Positions 18,613-26,165 of a stretch of 47,500 bases of DNA are shown here, piece after piece; within the stretch, counting starts at the first letter, position 1, and the number at the start of each line of letters is the position of its first letter. This DNA is from Symbiodinium natans. Its lineage: Eukaryota; Sar; Dinophyceae; Suessiales; Symbiodiniaceae. The stretch spans positions 1,612,501-1,660,000 of the forward strand of contig CAJNDS010002079.1 of assembly GCA_905221605.1 (NCBI GenBank), given 5' to 3'. The notes under the pieces were generated by a model, which was not told the origin of the DNA, made no database searches, and saw only the letters and a list, made by a program, of their open reading frames with translations. The position numbers and the translations under genes are program-made.

Positions 18613-19539
18613 GTTGAGGGTTTAGGGTTTAGGGTTTAGGGTTTAGGGTTTAGGGTTTAGGGCTAGGGGATCAGGGTTTAGGGGCTAGAGTTGTAGGATA
18701 CGCGAGCTTCTGGTGTTGAGGGATAGGGTTTCGTGTTGAGGGTCTATGGAGTGTCATTAGGGGATACTGGGTTTTGGAGTACTATACTTTAATACTTTTT
18801 TTTGGTTCTGGGTTCCTATTATAGCTACTTATACCTAAAAAGTGTATACTTGTTTTCCAGGGTCTACTCCAAAGCTAAAGATAGGTTTGCGCGCCGACGG
18901 CTTGTCTTGGGCTGCAGGCTTAAGGAAGGACCTTAAGAGCTTTCACACTATACAGTCTGCCAAGCCAGGGTTGAATTCGAAACGTGCAAAAAGTTGGCCC
19001 TAAACGCGCCGGCATCCCCAAACGACCCACACCCCAGGGCCATGGGGGCTTTAGGGTTTTCAGGTTTCGGGTTGAAGACAAACCCTAAACCCTAAACCCT
19101 GAACCCTGAACCCTGAGCCCCAAACATCCCCAAACCCTAAGGTTTTCGGGGTTTCGGGGTTTCGGGTAAGCCCGGGGCTTCGACCCATCGGGACTGAGCG
19201 AGGCATTTCCTGGCTGGTGCGAATGTCCCTAAGAACCCCAAGCTCTACACGCTAAACCCTAAACCCAAACCCTGAACCCTAGGCTCTACATCTCCGAACC
19301 CGAAACCCGAAAAGGAAAGCCCACATCCCCCAAAACCTCTCCCGACACAGCCCTACCTGCAAACTCCAGTGTAGTTGCATTCGAGTCTTCAGGCAAGCCC
19401 TCAAGCCTCAAGCGTTGGAGGGTTTTTGGTTTTGGTATAGGGATTCGAGCTTTAGGGTTCAGGCGTAATGTTCAACCCTAAACCCTAAACCCTAAACCCT
19501 AAACCCTAAACTGTTGAAGCCACGAAGAGACAGCACCAG
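18613..19539 (+). other. Long intron with telomeric tract and family F element
   Basis: Starts GTTGAGGGTTTAGGG and ends cagcaccag. Contains a TTTAGGG array (18618-18664), a diverged family F element (18770-18880) and CCCTAAA tracts (19079-19115 and 19470-19511). A possible extra exon lies at 19171-19216 (PGLRPIGTERGISWL or GFDPSGLSEAFPG, depending on frame). Confidence 0.5.
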
Positions 19540-19608
19540 GAAGACCGCGCTGCGTGGTGTTTCTTCGCCACCCAGTTGCTTCCATGCCGCACGAGGGCTT
19601 CGGGGGGC
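19540..19608 (+). CDS. Unknown-protein gene, exon f
   Basis: Acceptor gacagcaccag, donor GGC|GTAGGG. Frame EDRAAWCFFATQLLPCRTRA then SGG, 23 whole codons. Confidence 0.55.
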
Positions 19609-19652
19609 GTAGGGCTTAGGGTTTAGGGCTTAAGGCTTCAACGGGGTTTCAG
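19609..19652 (+). other. 44-nt intron of degenerate telomere repeats
   Basis: Starts GTAGGGCTTAGGGTTTAGGG and ends acggggtttcag. It is composed almost entirely of TTTAGGG-like heptamers and joins two exons of matching phase. Confidence 0.5.
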
Positions 19653-19704
19653 GGTGTTCTTGCCCTGCCTCACAAATCTGGTGGCCCTTGCCAGGCTCCT
19701 TCAG
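19653..19704 (+). CDS. Unknown-protein gene, exon g
   Basis: Acceptor ggggtttcag, donor TCAG|GTTTAG. Frame GVLALPHKSGGPCQAPS plus one base. Confidence 0.5.
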
Positions 19705-19856
19705 GTTTAGTAGGGTTCAGGGCTTGGGTTGAATCAGGGTTGAGGGTTTCGGGCTTTAAACCTTAACCCCAGAGGAAGATACCCGTGAGATCCCAAAGCA
19801 GCCATGAAGGCCTAAGCCCTAGACCTTTAGCTGATGAAAGAAAAGAAGCTTCACAG

Positions 19857-19897
19857 CCCAATGGATCACCATTTTGAACGATGAACTCCCACTCAAG
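19857..19897 (+). CDS. Unknown-protein gene, exon h
   Basis: Acceptor agcttcacag, GC donor AAG|GCTTGC. Two bases complete A with exon g, then QWITILNDELPLK. Confidence 0.55.
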
Positions 19898-20052
19898 GCT
19901 TGCGCACACCCCTGCAAGCCATGAGGTTCGTTTCCCTGCGCGTTTACGCTTTAGGGTGTAGGGTTTAGGGTGTAGGGGATCAGGGCTTCGGCAGTAGGCT
20001 ACTGGCTCAGCCTAAACCCCTTGCGCCTGGCAAGCCCTCGCCCACAACTCAG

Positions 20053-20100
20053 GAGCGACTGGTCTCTTGGCTCATCGACAGCTTCCGGCAACACCACAAG
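20053..20100 (+). CDS. Unknown-protein gene, exon i
   Basis: Acceptor cacaactcag, GC donor AAG|GCTCTC. Frame ERLVSWLIDSFRQHHK, 16 whole codons. Confidence 0.6.
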
Positions 20101-20116
20101 GCTCTCTGTCTCTCTC

Positions 20117-20168
<52 letters not shown>

Positions 20169-20195
20169 CTCTCTCTCTCTCTCTTTCTCTCTTTC
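20101..20195 (+). repeat. TC microsatellite inside an intron
   Basis: About 90 bp of TC dinucleotides with few interruptions, directly after the GC donor of exon i. It translates as SLSLSL or RERERE frames, which are artefacts. Confidence 0.95.
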
Positions 20196-20299
20196 GGGGC
20201 TGGGTGGGGGTTTGGGCCCGGGGCGTAGGGCTACAATGTTTAGGGCCTATAGGGCTTAGGTTTGCATGTCCCAAGCTCGTAATCCTAGACCTCAAACAG

Positions 20300-20350
20300 G
20301 AAATCCGCTGTGCCTTGGCCAAGTCGCAAGACCAAATTGTTGACTTCTGA
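20300..20350 (+). CDS. Unknown-protein gene, exon j (or terminal exon)
   Basis: Acceptor acctcaaacag, frame EIRCALAKSQDQI. It may splice at ATT|GTTGAC (20338) into the exon at 21046, giving a continuous helical sequence, or read on VDF to TGA at 20348-20350. The spliced reading is preferred because phase and character match downstream. Confidence 0.55.
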   Translation, partial: EIRCALAKSQDQIVDF

Positions 20351-20672
20351 AGCTTTTTAGAAGGACTCCACGCAAAGCAAGGTCCTCCAAACACGCATGG
20401 AAAGATAGAGCGAAAGCCACACAAAAGCCTAATTCCCGATGAGGATCCCTAGATTACGGCCCCTTGTTTGGGTACTCGATCTTGCAAGAAACTCCATACC
20501 CGAAGGGCCCATGCACCTAAATAGGGAATACTTGGGGCCCTTCAGTGCTTCCTATACTGCTACTATTATGTAGGGACTTTATGGCTCAAGTGTATGCCAA
20601 AATTATAGTGGCATATGGACCCTTAGGGATAGTATAGAAATGGGCACCAAGGAAGGGACACCCCACATCTTA
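20351..20672. other. Intron or intergenic sequence with TIR-like ends
   Basis: AT-balanced unique sequence. gggcccatgcacctaaatag (from 20497) and catatggacccttaggg (to 20628) resemble family D/J termini in opposite orientation. No exon seen. Confidence 0.35.
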
Positions 20673-21029
20673 CTTGGTGGTTCAGGGTACTTCGGAACCC
20701 AAGTCTAACTGCACTGGTAAGTCAGTTATGACCCTGCTAGGGTACTTAAGGTGCTTACAAGTGGGTGTTAACTGCACTGGTAATTGGGCTAAACCCTAAA
20801 GCCTAAACTCTACACCCTAACCACTAAAGCCTTATATTTGGCCTATTATTACCATAGTAGGGTACTTAAGGGGCTTATAACTACACTTACAACTGGGTTT
20901 CTAAGTACCCTGAACCTCACCCTAAACACTAAAACCCCAAACCCTAAACCCTAAACCCCAAACCCCAAACCCTAAACCCCAAACCCTAAACCCTTACAAT
21001 TGGGTTACTAAGTACTGTGAACCTCCAAG
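20673..21029. mobile_element. TIR element, family A, interrupted by telomeric tracts
   Basis: Left end cttggtggttcagggtactt, right end agtactgtgaacctccaag. A second right-end copy (cttacaactgggtttctaag.., 20892-20924) precedes a CCCTAAA tract (20926-20992), after which the right end appears again (cttacaattgggttactaag.., from 20993). Confidence 0.6.
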
Positions 21030-21045
21030 TCGCCGGGTGACTCAG

Positions 21046-21100
21046 GAGGCCCTCGAGCGACAGTCTGGCCGAGCAGAAGGTGACTGGCAAGGCGGGAAAG
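21046..21100 (+). CDS. Unknown-protein gene, exon k
   Basis: Acceptor ggtgactcag, donor AAAG|GTTGAGGG at the start of a TTTAGGG array. Frame EALERQSGRAEGDWQGGK plus one base. Phase agrees with the terminal exon at 21763. Confidence 0.6.
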
Positions 21101-21762
21101 GTTGAGGGTTTAGGGTTTAGGGTTTAGGTTTTAGGGTTTAGGTTTTAGGGTTTAGGGTTTAGGGTTTAGGGTTGAGGGTTGAGGGTTGAGGGTTGAGGGT
21201 TTAGGGCTTGGTTTACGTGATTCCGAAACCCTGGACCTGCAAATCTACAGCCAAGCCCAGGCCTTTAATCCGCAGACCTTGAGCCCTGAATTCTGATCTC
21301 CAGGCCTCAGGCCTGAACCAGAGGTCGGAATTATTGCTAATAGTATTCCCTGATGGTCCATTTGTAATTATACTAGAATAACCGCCAAAACCCTGTTCGA
21401 AGTATTCAGGCCCTTTAGTACCTTAATGACCCCTGTGACCGGCCAAGAGCTATAGATGGAGGCAGAACGAGGTGCATCAAGTGAGCAAAGGGCCCGCCTT
21501 TCCCGAGCACCCCCCCCCCCCTCGTTATGCAGTAGATAGTGAGACCCAGGTGTTGGTTTAGGGTTTAGGGTCTAGGGATACTGCGTCAGGTGCTCAGGTA
21601 GGTGCAGGGTGTCCGCCGCATGCTACTCCTGACAAGCGCCCAAGTACCCTAACGGCCGCAGACTGACTACCCATGAACCTTCAAGGAACCCTTATAAACC
21701 CTAAACCCTAAACCCCTAAACCCTAAACCCCTGAACCCTGAACCCTAACGCCACACCCGCAG
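21101..21762 (+). other. 662-nt intron with TTTAGGG array and family E element
   Basis: Begins GTTGAGGGTTTAGGG (array to about 21205), then a family E element (21325-21430), a poly-C run (21511-21521), a family A-like patch, a CCCTAAA tract (21697-21748) and acceptor cacacccgcag. Confidence 0.55.
21325..21430 (+). mobile_element. TIR element, family E
   Basis: Shares ggtcggaat, tattccctgatggtcc, tatactagaata and aaccctgttc with copies at 25645-25745 and (reversed) 43034-43132. It ends in a ttcaggccctttagtacc stretch also seen at 42740. Confidence 0.6.
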
Positions 21763-21839
21763 GAGCTCTCAAAGACTGGGAGGAGGATCGCATCTTGCGC
21801 GTGCTGCCGCTGCTCGCGCGGGAGCAACTCCGTGCCTGA
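21763..21839 (+). CDS. Unknown-protein gene, terminal exon
   Basis: Acceptor cacacccgcag. The two first bases complete G with exon k, then ALKDWEEDRILRVLPLLARE, QLRA and TGA (21837-21839). Acidic/leucine-rich helix. One of the most convincing coding segments in the window. Confidence 0.7.
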
Positions 21840-21854
21840 GGGCGAATTCTAAGA

Positions 21855-22040
21855 TTGGAGCCTATGGGCCCTTAGCATGGTAGGGTTTGGGTTTTTGGGG
21901 TTTGGGGTTTGGGGTTTAGGGTTTAGGGTTTAGGGTTTAGGGTTTAGGTTGGAACCGTGGGCCCGTAGTATGGCCCCTTACCGGTGTATATACGGATCCC
22001 AAGTATGGGCCCTTAGTATTTTAAGGGACCCAATTCAGGT
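21855..22040. mobile_element. Family J element with duplicated left end around a TTTAGGG array
   Basis: Left end ttggagcctatgggccctta (21855-21880), then a TTTGGGG/TTTAGGG array (21881-21948), then the left end again (ttggaaccgtgggcccgtag, 21949-21973) continuing into the element and its right end (gggcccttagtattttaagg). Confidence 0.6.
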
Positions 22041-22634
22041 GTTGAGGGTTGAGGGTTTCTGGCCCTAAACCCTAAACCCTAAACCCTAAACGGTTTTGCC
22101 AGTACCCCCCCCCTCTCTTCCTTAGAACAATCCTCTTTTGTTTCATTGAATATTGCCAGAATCATGTATGACAGTTCATTCATATCGTATCTTTTTAGAA
22201 TGTCACGGAGTTGTCAAAGCATCTCGAACTCTGCTGCAATGCAACCCTTTGCACCCGACCCCTAAGCATGTTGCAAGGCCAGTAGCGGACGCCAGCGTTT
22301 GCAGTACCGGGAGGGGTTCGCTCGAGCCAAAGTAGCGGTGTCAGGTTTATAGGGTTTAGGGTTCCCAAACCCTAAACCCTAAACCCTAAACCTTTCGGCT
22401 GTAGGGTTGGGTGAGCTTCAGAGCTTATGGGTTGTTGGCTTTTGGATGTGCTTTGTGGGTTCAGGGTTTAGCGTTTTGAGGTTCAGGTTTTAGGGTTCAG
22501 GGTTTAGGGTTCAGGGTTTAGGCTTTAGGATTTGGGTAATTTAGGCTTTAGGATTTGGGGTTTAGGGTTTGGGGTTTAGGGTTAGGGTTTGGGGTTTAGG
22601 GTTTAGGGTTTGGGGTTCAGGGTTTAGGGTTTAG
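22041..22634. other. Spacer with short arrays and an unassigned open frame
   Basis: Contains CCCTAAA tracts (22064-22092 and 22363-22392), poly-C, unique sequence with a 60-codon open frame (22153-22335) of unclear status, then mixed TTTAGGG/TTTGGGG (22500-22634). The frame has no good acceptor or recognised motif. Confidence 0.45.
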
Positions 22635-22727
22635 GGCCATCCCACGAGGCTTCACCGGATCAGAGGATGGCATCTTTTGCTCTGTGGGCCTCGGTGCTTG
22701 CCTCAATGCTTCGGCGCCTTCCGGCCG
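22635..22727 (+). CDS. Exon exactly bounded by TTTAGGG arrays
   Basis: The upstream array ends gggtttag|GGCC; the downstream array starts CGGCCG|GTTTAGGG. Frame AIPRGFTGSEDGIFCSVGLG then ACLNASAPSG, 30 codons with one split base at the start and two at the end. Both splice signals are provided by telomere repeats. Family unknown. Confidence 0.55.
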
Positions 22728-22866
22728 GTTTAGGGTTTAGGGTTTAGGGTTTAGGGTTTAGGGTTTATGGTTTAGGGTTTAGGGTTTGGGGTTTGGGGTT
22801 TAGGGCTTAGGGTCTAGGGTTTAGGGTTTAGGGTTTAGGGTTTAGGGTTTAGGGTTTAGGGTTTAG
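22728..22866 (+). repeat. TTTAGGG array at an intron 5' end
   Basis: About 19 units with a few TTTGGGG and CTTAGGG variants, starting at the donor GT. Confidence 0.95.
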
Positions 22867-22900
22867 GACTACACTAAGAAGCCTCAACCTGAAAGCACAG

Positions 22901-22978
22901 CCACAAGGAGCTCGGTGGCCCTCCCACCTTTGGGCGCGCATCCGCTGGAGGCGCTCTTTCGATCCCTCGGCGGTGGCT
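22901..22978 (+). CDS. Exon candidate, frame uncertain
   Basis: Acceptor gaaagcacag. In the phase required by the exon ending at 22727 it reads HKELGGPPTFGRASAGGALS then IPRRWL and TGA (22979-22981 region). Other frames (PLGAHPLEALFRSLGGGSEP) are open too. GC-rich composition argues for coding origin. Confidence 0.4.
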
Positions 22979-22994
22979 CTGAGCCCAAGAGATG

Positions 22995-23115
22995 TAATAG
23001 GGTTTAGGGTTTAGGGTTTAGGATTTGGGGTTTAGGGTTTAGGGTTTAGGGTTTGGGGTTTAGGATTTAGGATTTAAGGTTTGGGGTTTGGGGTTTTGGG
23101 TTTCGGGTTTACGGT
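22995..23115 (+). repeat. TTTAGGG / TTTGGGG tract
   Basis: Degenerate G-rich units. Confidence 0.85.
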
Positions 23116-23660
23116 TCATGTGTAACTAGGGCTTTTGGGCCCTAAGCTTCGCGGGTGTAGGGCTTAACTTATCGGGCTTGGAAGATTTTAGGGTTGAGGC
23201 CTCTCTTTGTCATGAGAGTAAAAAGCCGTGAGCTGCTGCCCAACCAGAATAGAACTAGAGAGTCCACTTTAGAGTTCAGGGTTTGGAGTTAAGGGTTTTA
23301 TTGTTTTGGCTTAGAGTGTGGGCTTTGGGCTTGTAGTTTCCACCCTCGATCTTTGAACCACAAACAGAGCGACGTTTGTTTTCGGCTGCCCTGGCGCCTT
23401 ATACCTAAACCCTGCAAGAGTCACATGGCTTGTTTGCCTGCTATACTCCCCCGACGCTTCAGAGCAAGAACCACATATCCATCCCTTGAGCACCTTGACC
23501 CTTACACTTTGACCCTCAAACCCTAAACCCAAAGCCCTTAAACCTAATACACCCCAAACTCTTAAACCCTAAACCCTAAACCCTTAAAGCCTCACTTAAA
23601 GCCTCAACCTCCGTGCTGAATCACCCTTGAACCCTCCAGCTCTTCATCCCGTCAACTTGA
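23116..23660. other. Unique spacer, nothing firm
   Basis: Mixed sequence with a C-rich tract (23515-23590). A minus-strand open frame (23311-23532) spans it, but its C-terminus is translated repeat and no splice context supports it. Confidence 0.4.
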
Positions 23661-23669
23661 GTTTTTAGT

Positions 23670-23865
23670 TTGGGGTTTAGGGTTTAGGCTGTATGGGGTT
23701 TAATCAGGGTTTAGGGTTTAGTGTTTAGGGTTTAGGGTTTAAGGGTTAAGGGTTTAGGGTTTAGGGTTTAGGGTTTATGGGATTTCGGGTTTAAAGGGTT
23801 TGGAGTTTAGGGTTTAGGGTTTAGGGTTTAGGGTTTAGGGTTTAGGGTTTAGGGTTTAGGGTTAC
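23670..23865 (+). repeat. TTTAGGG arrays
   Basis: Degenerate units, then about nine perfect units (23808-23864). Confidence 0.95.
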
Positions 23866-23888
23866 CCTAAAGAGATCAATCAACCCAG

Positions 23889-23938
23889 GACCCCAGCAGC
23901 GGCTGCTTCGCCTCTTGGACCCAGCGGGGCGCCTGGAG
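23889..23938 (+). CDS. 50-nt exon between telomeric introns
   Basis: Acceptor tcaacccag, GC donor GAG|GCAGGG running directly into a GGGCTTA array. Frame PQQRLLRLLDPAGRLE with two split bases at the start. Leucine-rich helix likely. Confidence 0.5.
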
Positions 23939-23940
23939 GC

Positions 23941-24085
23941 AGGGCTTAGGGCTTAGGGCTTAGGGCTTAGGGCTTAGGCTTAGGGCTTAGGGCTTAGGGC
24001 TTAGGGCTTAGGGCTTAGGGCTTAGGGCTTAGGGCTTAGGGCTTAGGGCTCAGGGCTCAGGGCTCAGGGCTCAGGGTTTAGGGTT
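23941..24085 (+). repeat. GGGCTTA array switching to GGGCTCA
   Basis: About 16 GGGCTTA units followed by four to five GGGCTCA units, then TTTAGGG. Clear stepwise variant blocks. Confidence 0.95.
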
Positions 24086-24417
24086 CAGGGTTTAGGGTTT
24101 GTTGGTTCAAGTATATTAATTCGGGGCATGTTTTATGTTTTGGGCTTGGGCCTTCGGGCGCAGGAGGGTTTCGGGTTTACTTGTTGCTTTTGTTCTTCTT
24201 CGCGGGGTTTTTTGGGAAGGAGGGTGGTTGGGGTGGGAGTAGGTTGCCGAGTTTGGTGGGCCAGGGTTTAAGAATTTGCTGTTAAGGGAGTTTGATAGGG
24301 TGTGAGTTATCTTAAACCCTCAATCTCAACAGTTCAAGACTGAGGTAATTGGCCTCATTTTCAAATGCGCCCCAAGAGACATTTAGCTACAGAATCTTCC
24401 GAAGCCCTAAAGAAAGA

Positions 24418-24470
24418 AGTTTTAGGGTTTAGGGTTTAGGGTTTAGGGTTTAGGGCTTAGGGTTTAGGAT
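24418..24470 (+). repeat. TTTAGGG array
   Basis: Six to seven units. Confidence 0.9.
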
Positions 24471-24574
24471 TACACCCTAAGCCGCAAAACCGAACCTCAG
24501 TGGAACCTGTCTCTTCAAACATCCTATCGTCCGAAAGGGGCCCCGCTGAGGCTTAATACGCCCTGGCGGTTCGC

Positions 24575-24770
24575 TAAACCCTAAACCCTAAACCCTAAAT
24601 CCTAAACCCTAAACCCTAAACCCTAAACCCTAAACCCTAAACCCTAAACCCTATATAAACCCTATATAAACCCTATAAACCCTATATAAACCCTATATAA
24701 ACCCCAAATAAACCCTATATAAACCCTATAAACCCTATATAAACCCTATAAACCCTAAACCCTAAACCAC
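24575..24770 (-). repeat. CCCTAAA array switching to CCCTATATAAA
   Basis: About ten CCCTAAA units, then alternating CCCTATATAAA and CCCTATAAA units (24648-24758), then CCCTAAA again. A derived period superimposed on the telomere motif. Confidence 0.95.
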
Positions 24771-24921
24771 AACACCATAAGCTGTGAGACAACTACCCTT
24801 AGCAGAAGTTATACGCCATTAATGGCAGGTACTTAGGGGGATACTTGGGGCAGTTAGGGGGTTCTGGTAAGCCCCGGTTTAGGGTTTAGGGTTTGAGGTT
24901 TAGGGTTTAGGGTTTCGGGAG

Positions 24922-24993
24922 GTGGCGAAGAAGCGGCTTTCCCTCTGCACCCTGGGCCTCACGGTGGCAGCGCGGTTGCGCCCGATGTCCGAT
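24922..24993 (+). CDS. 72-nt exon, unknown protein
   Basis: A TTTAGGG tract ending ggtttcgggag supplies the acceptor. The donor is GAT|GTTCTT. Frame VAKKRLSLCTLGLTVAARLR then PMSD, 24 whole codons. Confidence 0.55.
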
Positions 24994-25107
24994 GTTCTTG
25001 GGGCTTTAGGGGATAGAAGGGCGTTGAAGGTTTTGAAGCCCTAAACCCTAAAACGTTTAAACCCTAAACCCTAATCCGCACAGTCAAGAGGTTCGGAACA
25101 TTGAGAG

Positions 25108-25150
25108 GTCGTCGCTTGGACACAGAGTTCTCCAAACCACGCTCCCCATA
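25108..25150 (+). CDS. 43-nt exon candidate
   Basis: After acattgagag, phase-0 frame VVAWTQSSPNHAPH plus one base before GTGTTTTG. Another frame (SSLGHRVLQTTLPI) is open. Confidence 0.35.
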
Positions 25151-25222
25151 GTGTTTTGGCCTTAGGGTTCAGGGTTTAGGGCTACGGGCTTTCAGCGCCG
25201 AGCTCCCCTGAAAGGACAGAGA

Positions 25223-25269
25223 GAACTGACCATGTTTGCTATATATATATATATATACATGGTGAGTTC
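25223..25269. repeat. Hairpin with TA microsatellite loop
   Basis: gaactgaccatg and catggtgagttc are inverted repeats (11 of 12) enclosing a TA dinucleotide run (25240-25257). Confidence 0.8.
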
Positions 25270-25365
25270 TCTAAATTATGGTCCTATTTTTGGGTACCCT
25301 AAATATTGTGGGCCGCCCCAAAAGGTATTGTAGAGAAGTGATCACATATACTTTAAAACCTACAG
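25258..25365 (+). mobile_element. TIR element, family G
   Basis: gagttctctaaattatggtc, gggtaccctaaat and gtagagaagtgatcac are shared with 15096-15205 and, inverted, with 5640-5720. Confidence 0.6.
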
Positions 25366-25454
25366 CAAGTCCAACAAGCCTCTAAGTCCCACCCCAGAGT
25401 ATCCCTTCACCTTCAAAACGGAGTATGGGGTTTCGGGCGTTTGTAGCTTCCCAG

Positions 25455-25607
25455 ATCTTCCAACACCATCTTATCAAGGAATCTACCTCAGACCAAATAA
25501 GAAGAAAAGTCTCTGATTGTTGTTTTGAGGAACATTCCCTCAATGAAGCTATATCGGAGGATCTGGCTAGGCTCATGTTACGGCCATCGTCCCTGAAGCA
25601 AGGCTAA
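25455..25607 (+). CDS. Terminal exon candidate, 50 codons
   Basis: Acceptor ttgtagcttcccag. Frame IFQHHLIKESTSDQIRRKVS, then DCCFEEHSLNEAISEDLARL and MLRPSSLKQG, TAA at 25605-25607. An upstream in-frame ATG (25425) also allows a 60-codon ORF. Less GC-rich at third positions than other exons. The minus strand over 25382-25576 is open too; the + reading is preferred for its acceptor and direction. Confidence 0.45.
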   Translation: MFQHHLIKESTSDQIRRKVSDCCFEEHSLNEAISEDLARLMLRPSSLKQG

Positions 25608-25644
25608 GTAGGATCCACTTGCACGAACAGTCTCCTTAACTTAT

Positions 25645-25745
25645 AACTTAGTGAGGGTATAAAATAAGGGTCAGAATAGTTACTGATAGTTTTCCCTTAT
25701 GGTCCCTATGTAGTTATACTAGAATGACCCCAAAACCCTGTTCAC
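25645..25745 (+). mobile_element. TIR element, family E
   Basis: gggtcagaatagttactgat, tcccttatggtccctatg and tatactagaatgacc match the family E copies at 21325 and 43034-43132. Confidence 0.65.
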
Positions 25746-26067
25746 CTAAACCCCAGACCCCCCCCCCGAACAAAAAACAAAATACAGTAAATAGTATATA
25801 CATATATACATATATACTGAGCCCTAAGCACCGGAGAAATTAGAAATATCAAAACAATGAAAACAACAACAAAATCACAAATCTGAAAACAAAACCCTAG
25901 GCACGCCCCCCTCGCCCCCCCCCCCCCCCAAAAGGGGAAAAAGAACAAAAAGATAAATTGAAATGAAAATAAGCAACTTAAAACAAACGAAAAACATCAA
26001 AGCAGAGGCCCCCAAAGAAAAAAAACAAAAACAACTTAACACAAACGAGAAAACATCAATCAAGACA
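25746..26067. other. A-rich intron-like stretch with a direct duplication
   Basis: TA-rich patch (25790-25820), A-rich sequence, a poly-C run (25914-25929), and a duplicated block (aactta.aacaaacga.aaaacatcaa..agaggc) at 25974-26009 and 26033-26072. Both copies end in CAGAGGC, the second at the exon edge. Confidence 0.6.
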
Positions 26068-26072
26068 GAGGC

Positions 26073-26165
26073 ATGATGGTGGAGCGCGAGGTGGAGACGA
26101 TGGAAGTCCTGGCCTTCGCCTTTCCCTGGCTTCCGGCGCTTTCGGTCCCCCTGATGTCCTACTAG
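26073..26165 (+). CDS. Small ORF or terminal exon
   Basis: ATG ATG GTG reads MMVEREVETMEVLAFAFPWL then PALSVPLMSY and TAG. Preceded by gacagaggc, so it may instead be a terminal exon starting near 26068. Hydrophobic C-terminal half. Unknown family. Confidence 0.4.
   Translation: MMVEREVETMEVLAFAFPWLPALSVPLMSY

Larger units (their letters stand above)
17426..21839 (+). other. Multi-exon gene model, unknown function
   Basis: About twelve short exons (17426, 17495, 17617, 18230, 18559, 19540, 19653, 19857, 20053, 20300, 21046, 21763) can be chained. Reading phase agrees at every junction from 17617 onward; the junction 17544/17617 shares one G at both edges. Introns range from 44 to over 900 nt and contain telomeric tracts, TIR elements, a TC microsatellite and poly-C. 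The C-terminal half looks helical or coiled-coil. No known domain is recognised. An alternative is that the exon at 20300 ends the gene at TGA 20348-20350 and a second gene follows. Agreement of phase over so many junctions is unlikely by chance. Confidence 0.6.

Noticed and set aside
20021-20350. Ser-Leu (+) and Arg-Glu (-) repeat proteins
   Set aside because: Both are translations of the TC microsatellite inside an intron; the exon parts at each end are real and annotated separately.
25382-25576. Minus-strand 64-codon ORF
   Set aside because: It overlaps the + strand exon candidate with a good acceptor, and neighbouring genes are all on the + strand.
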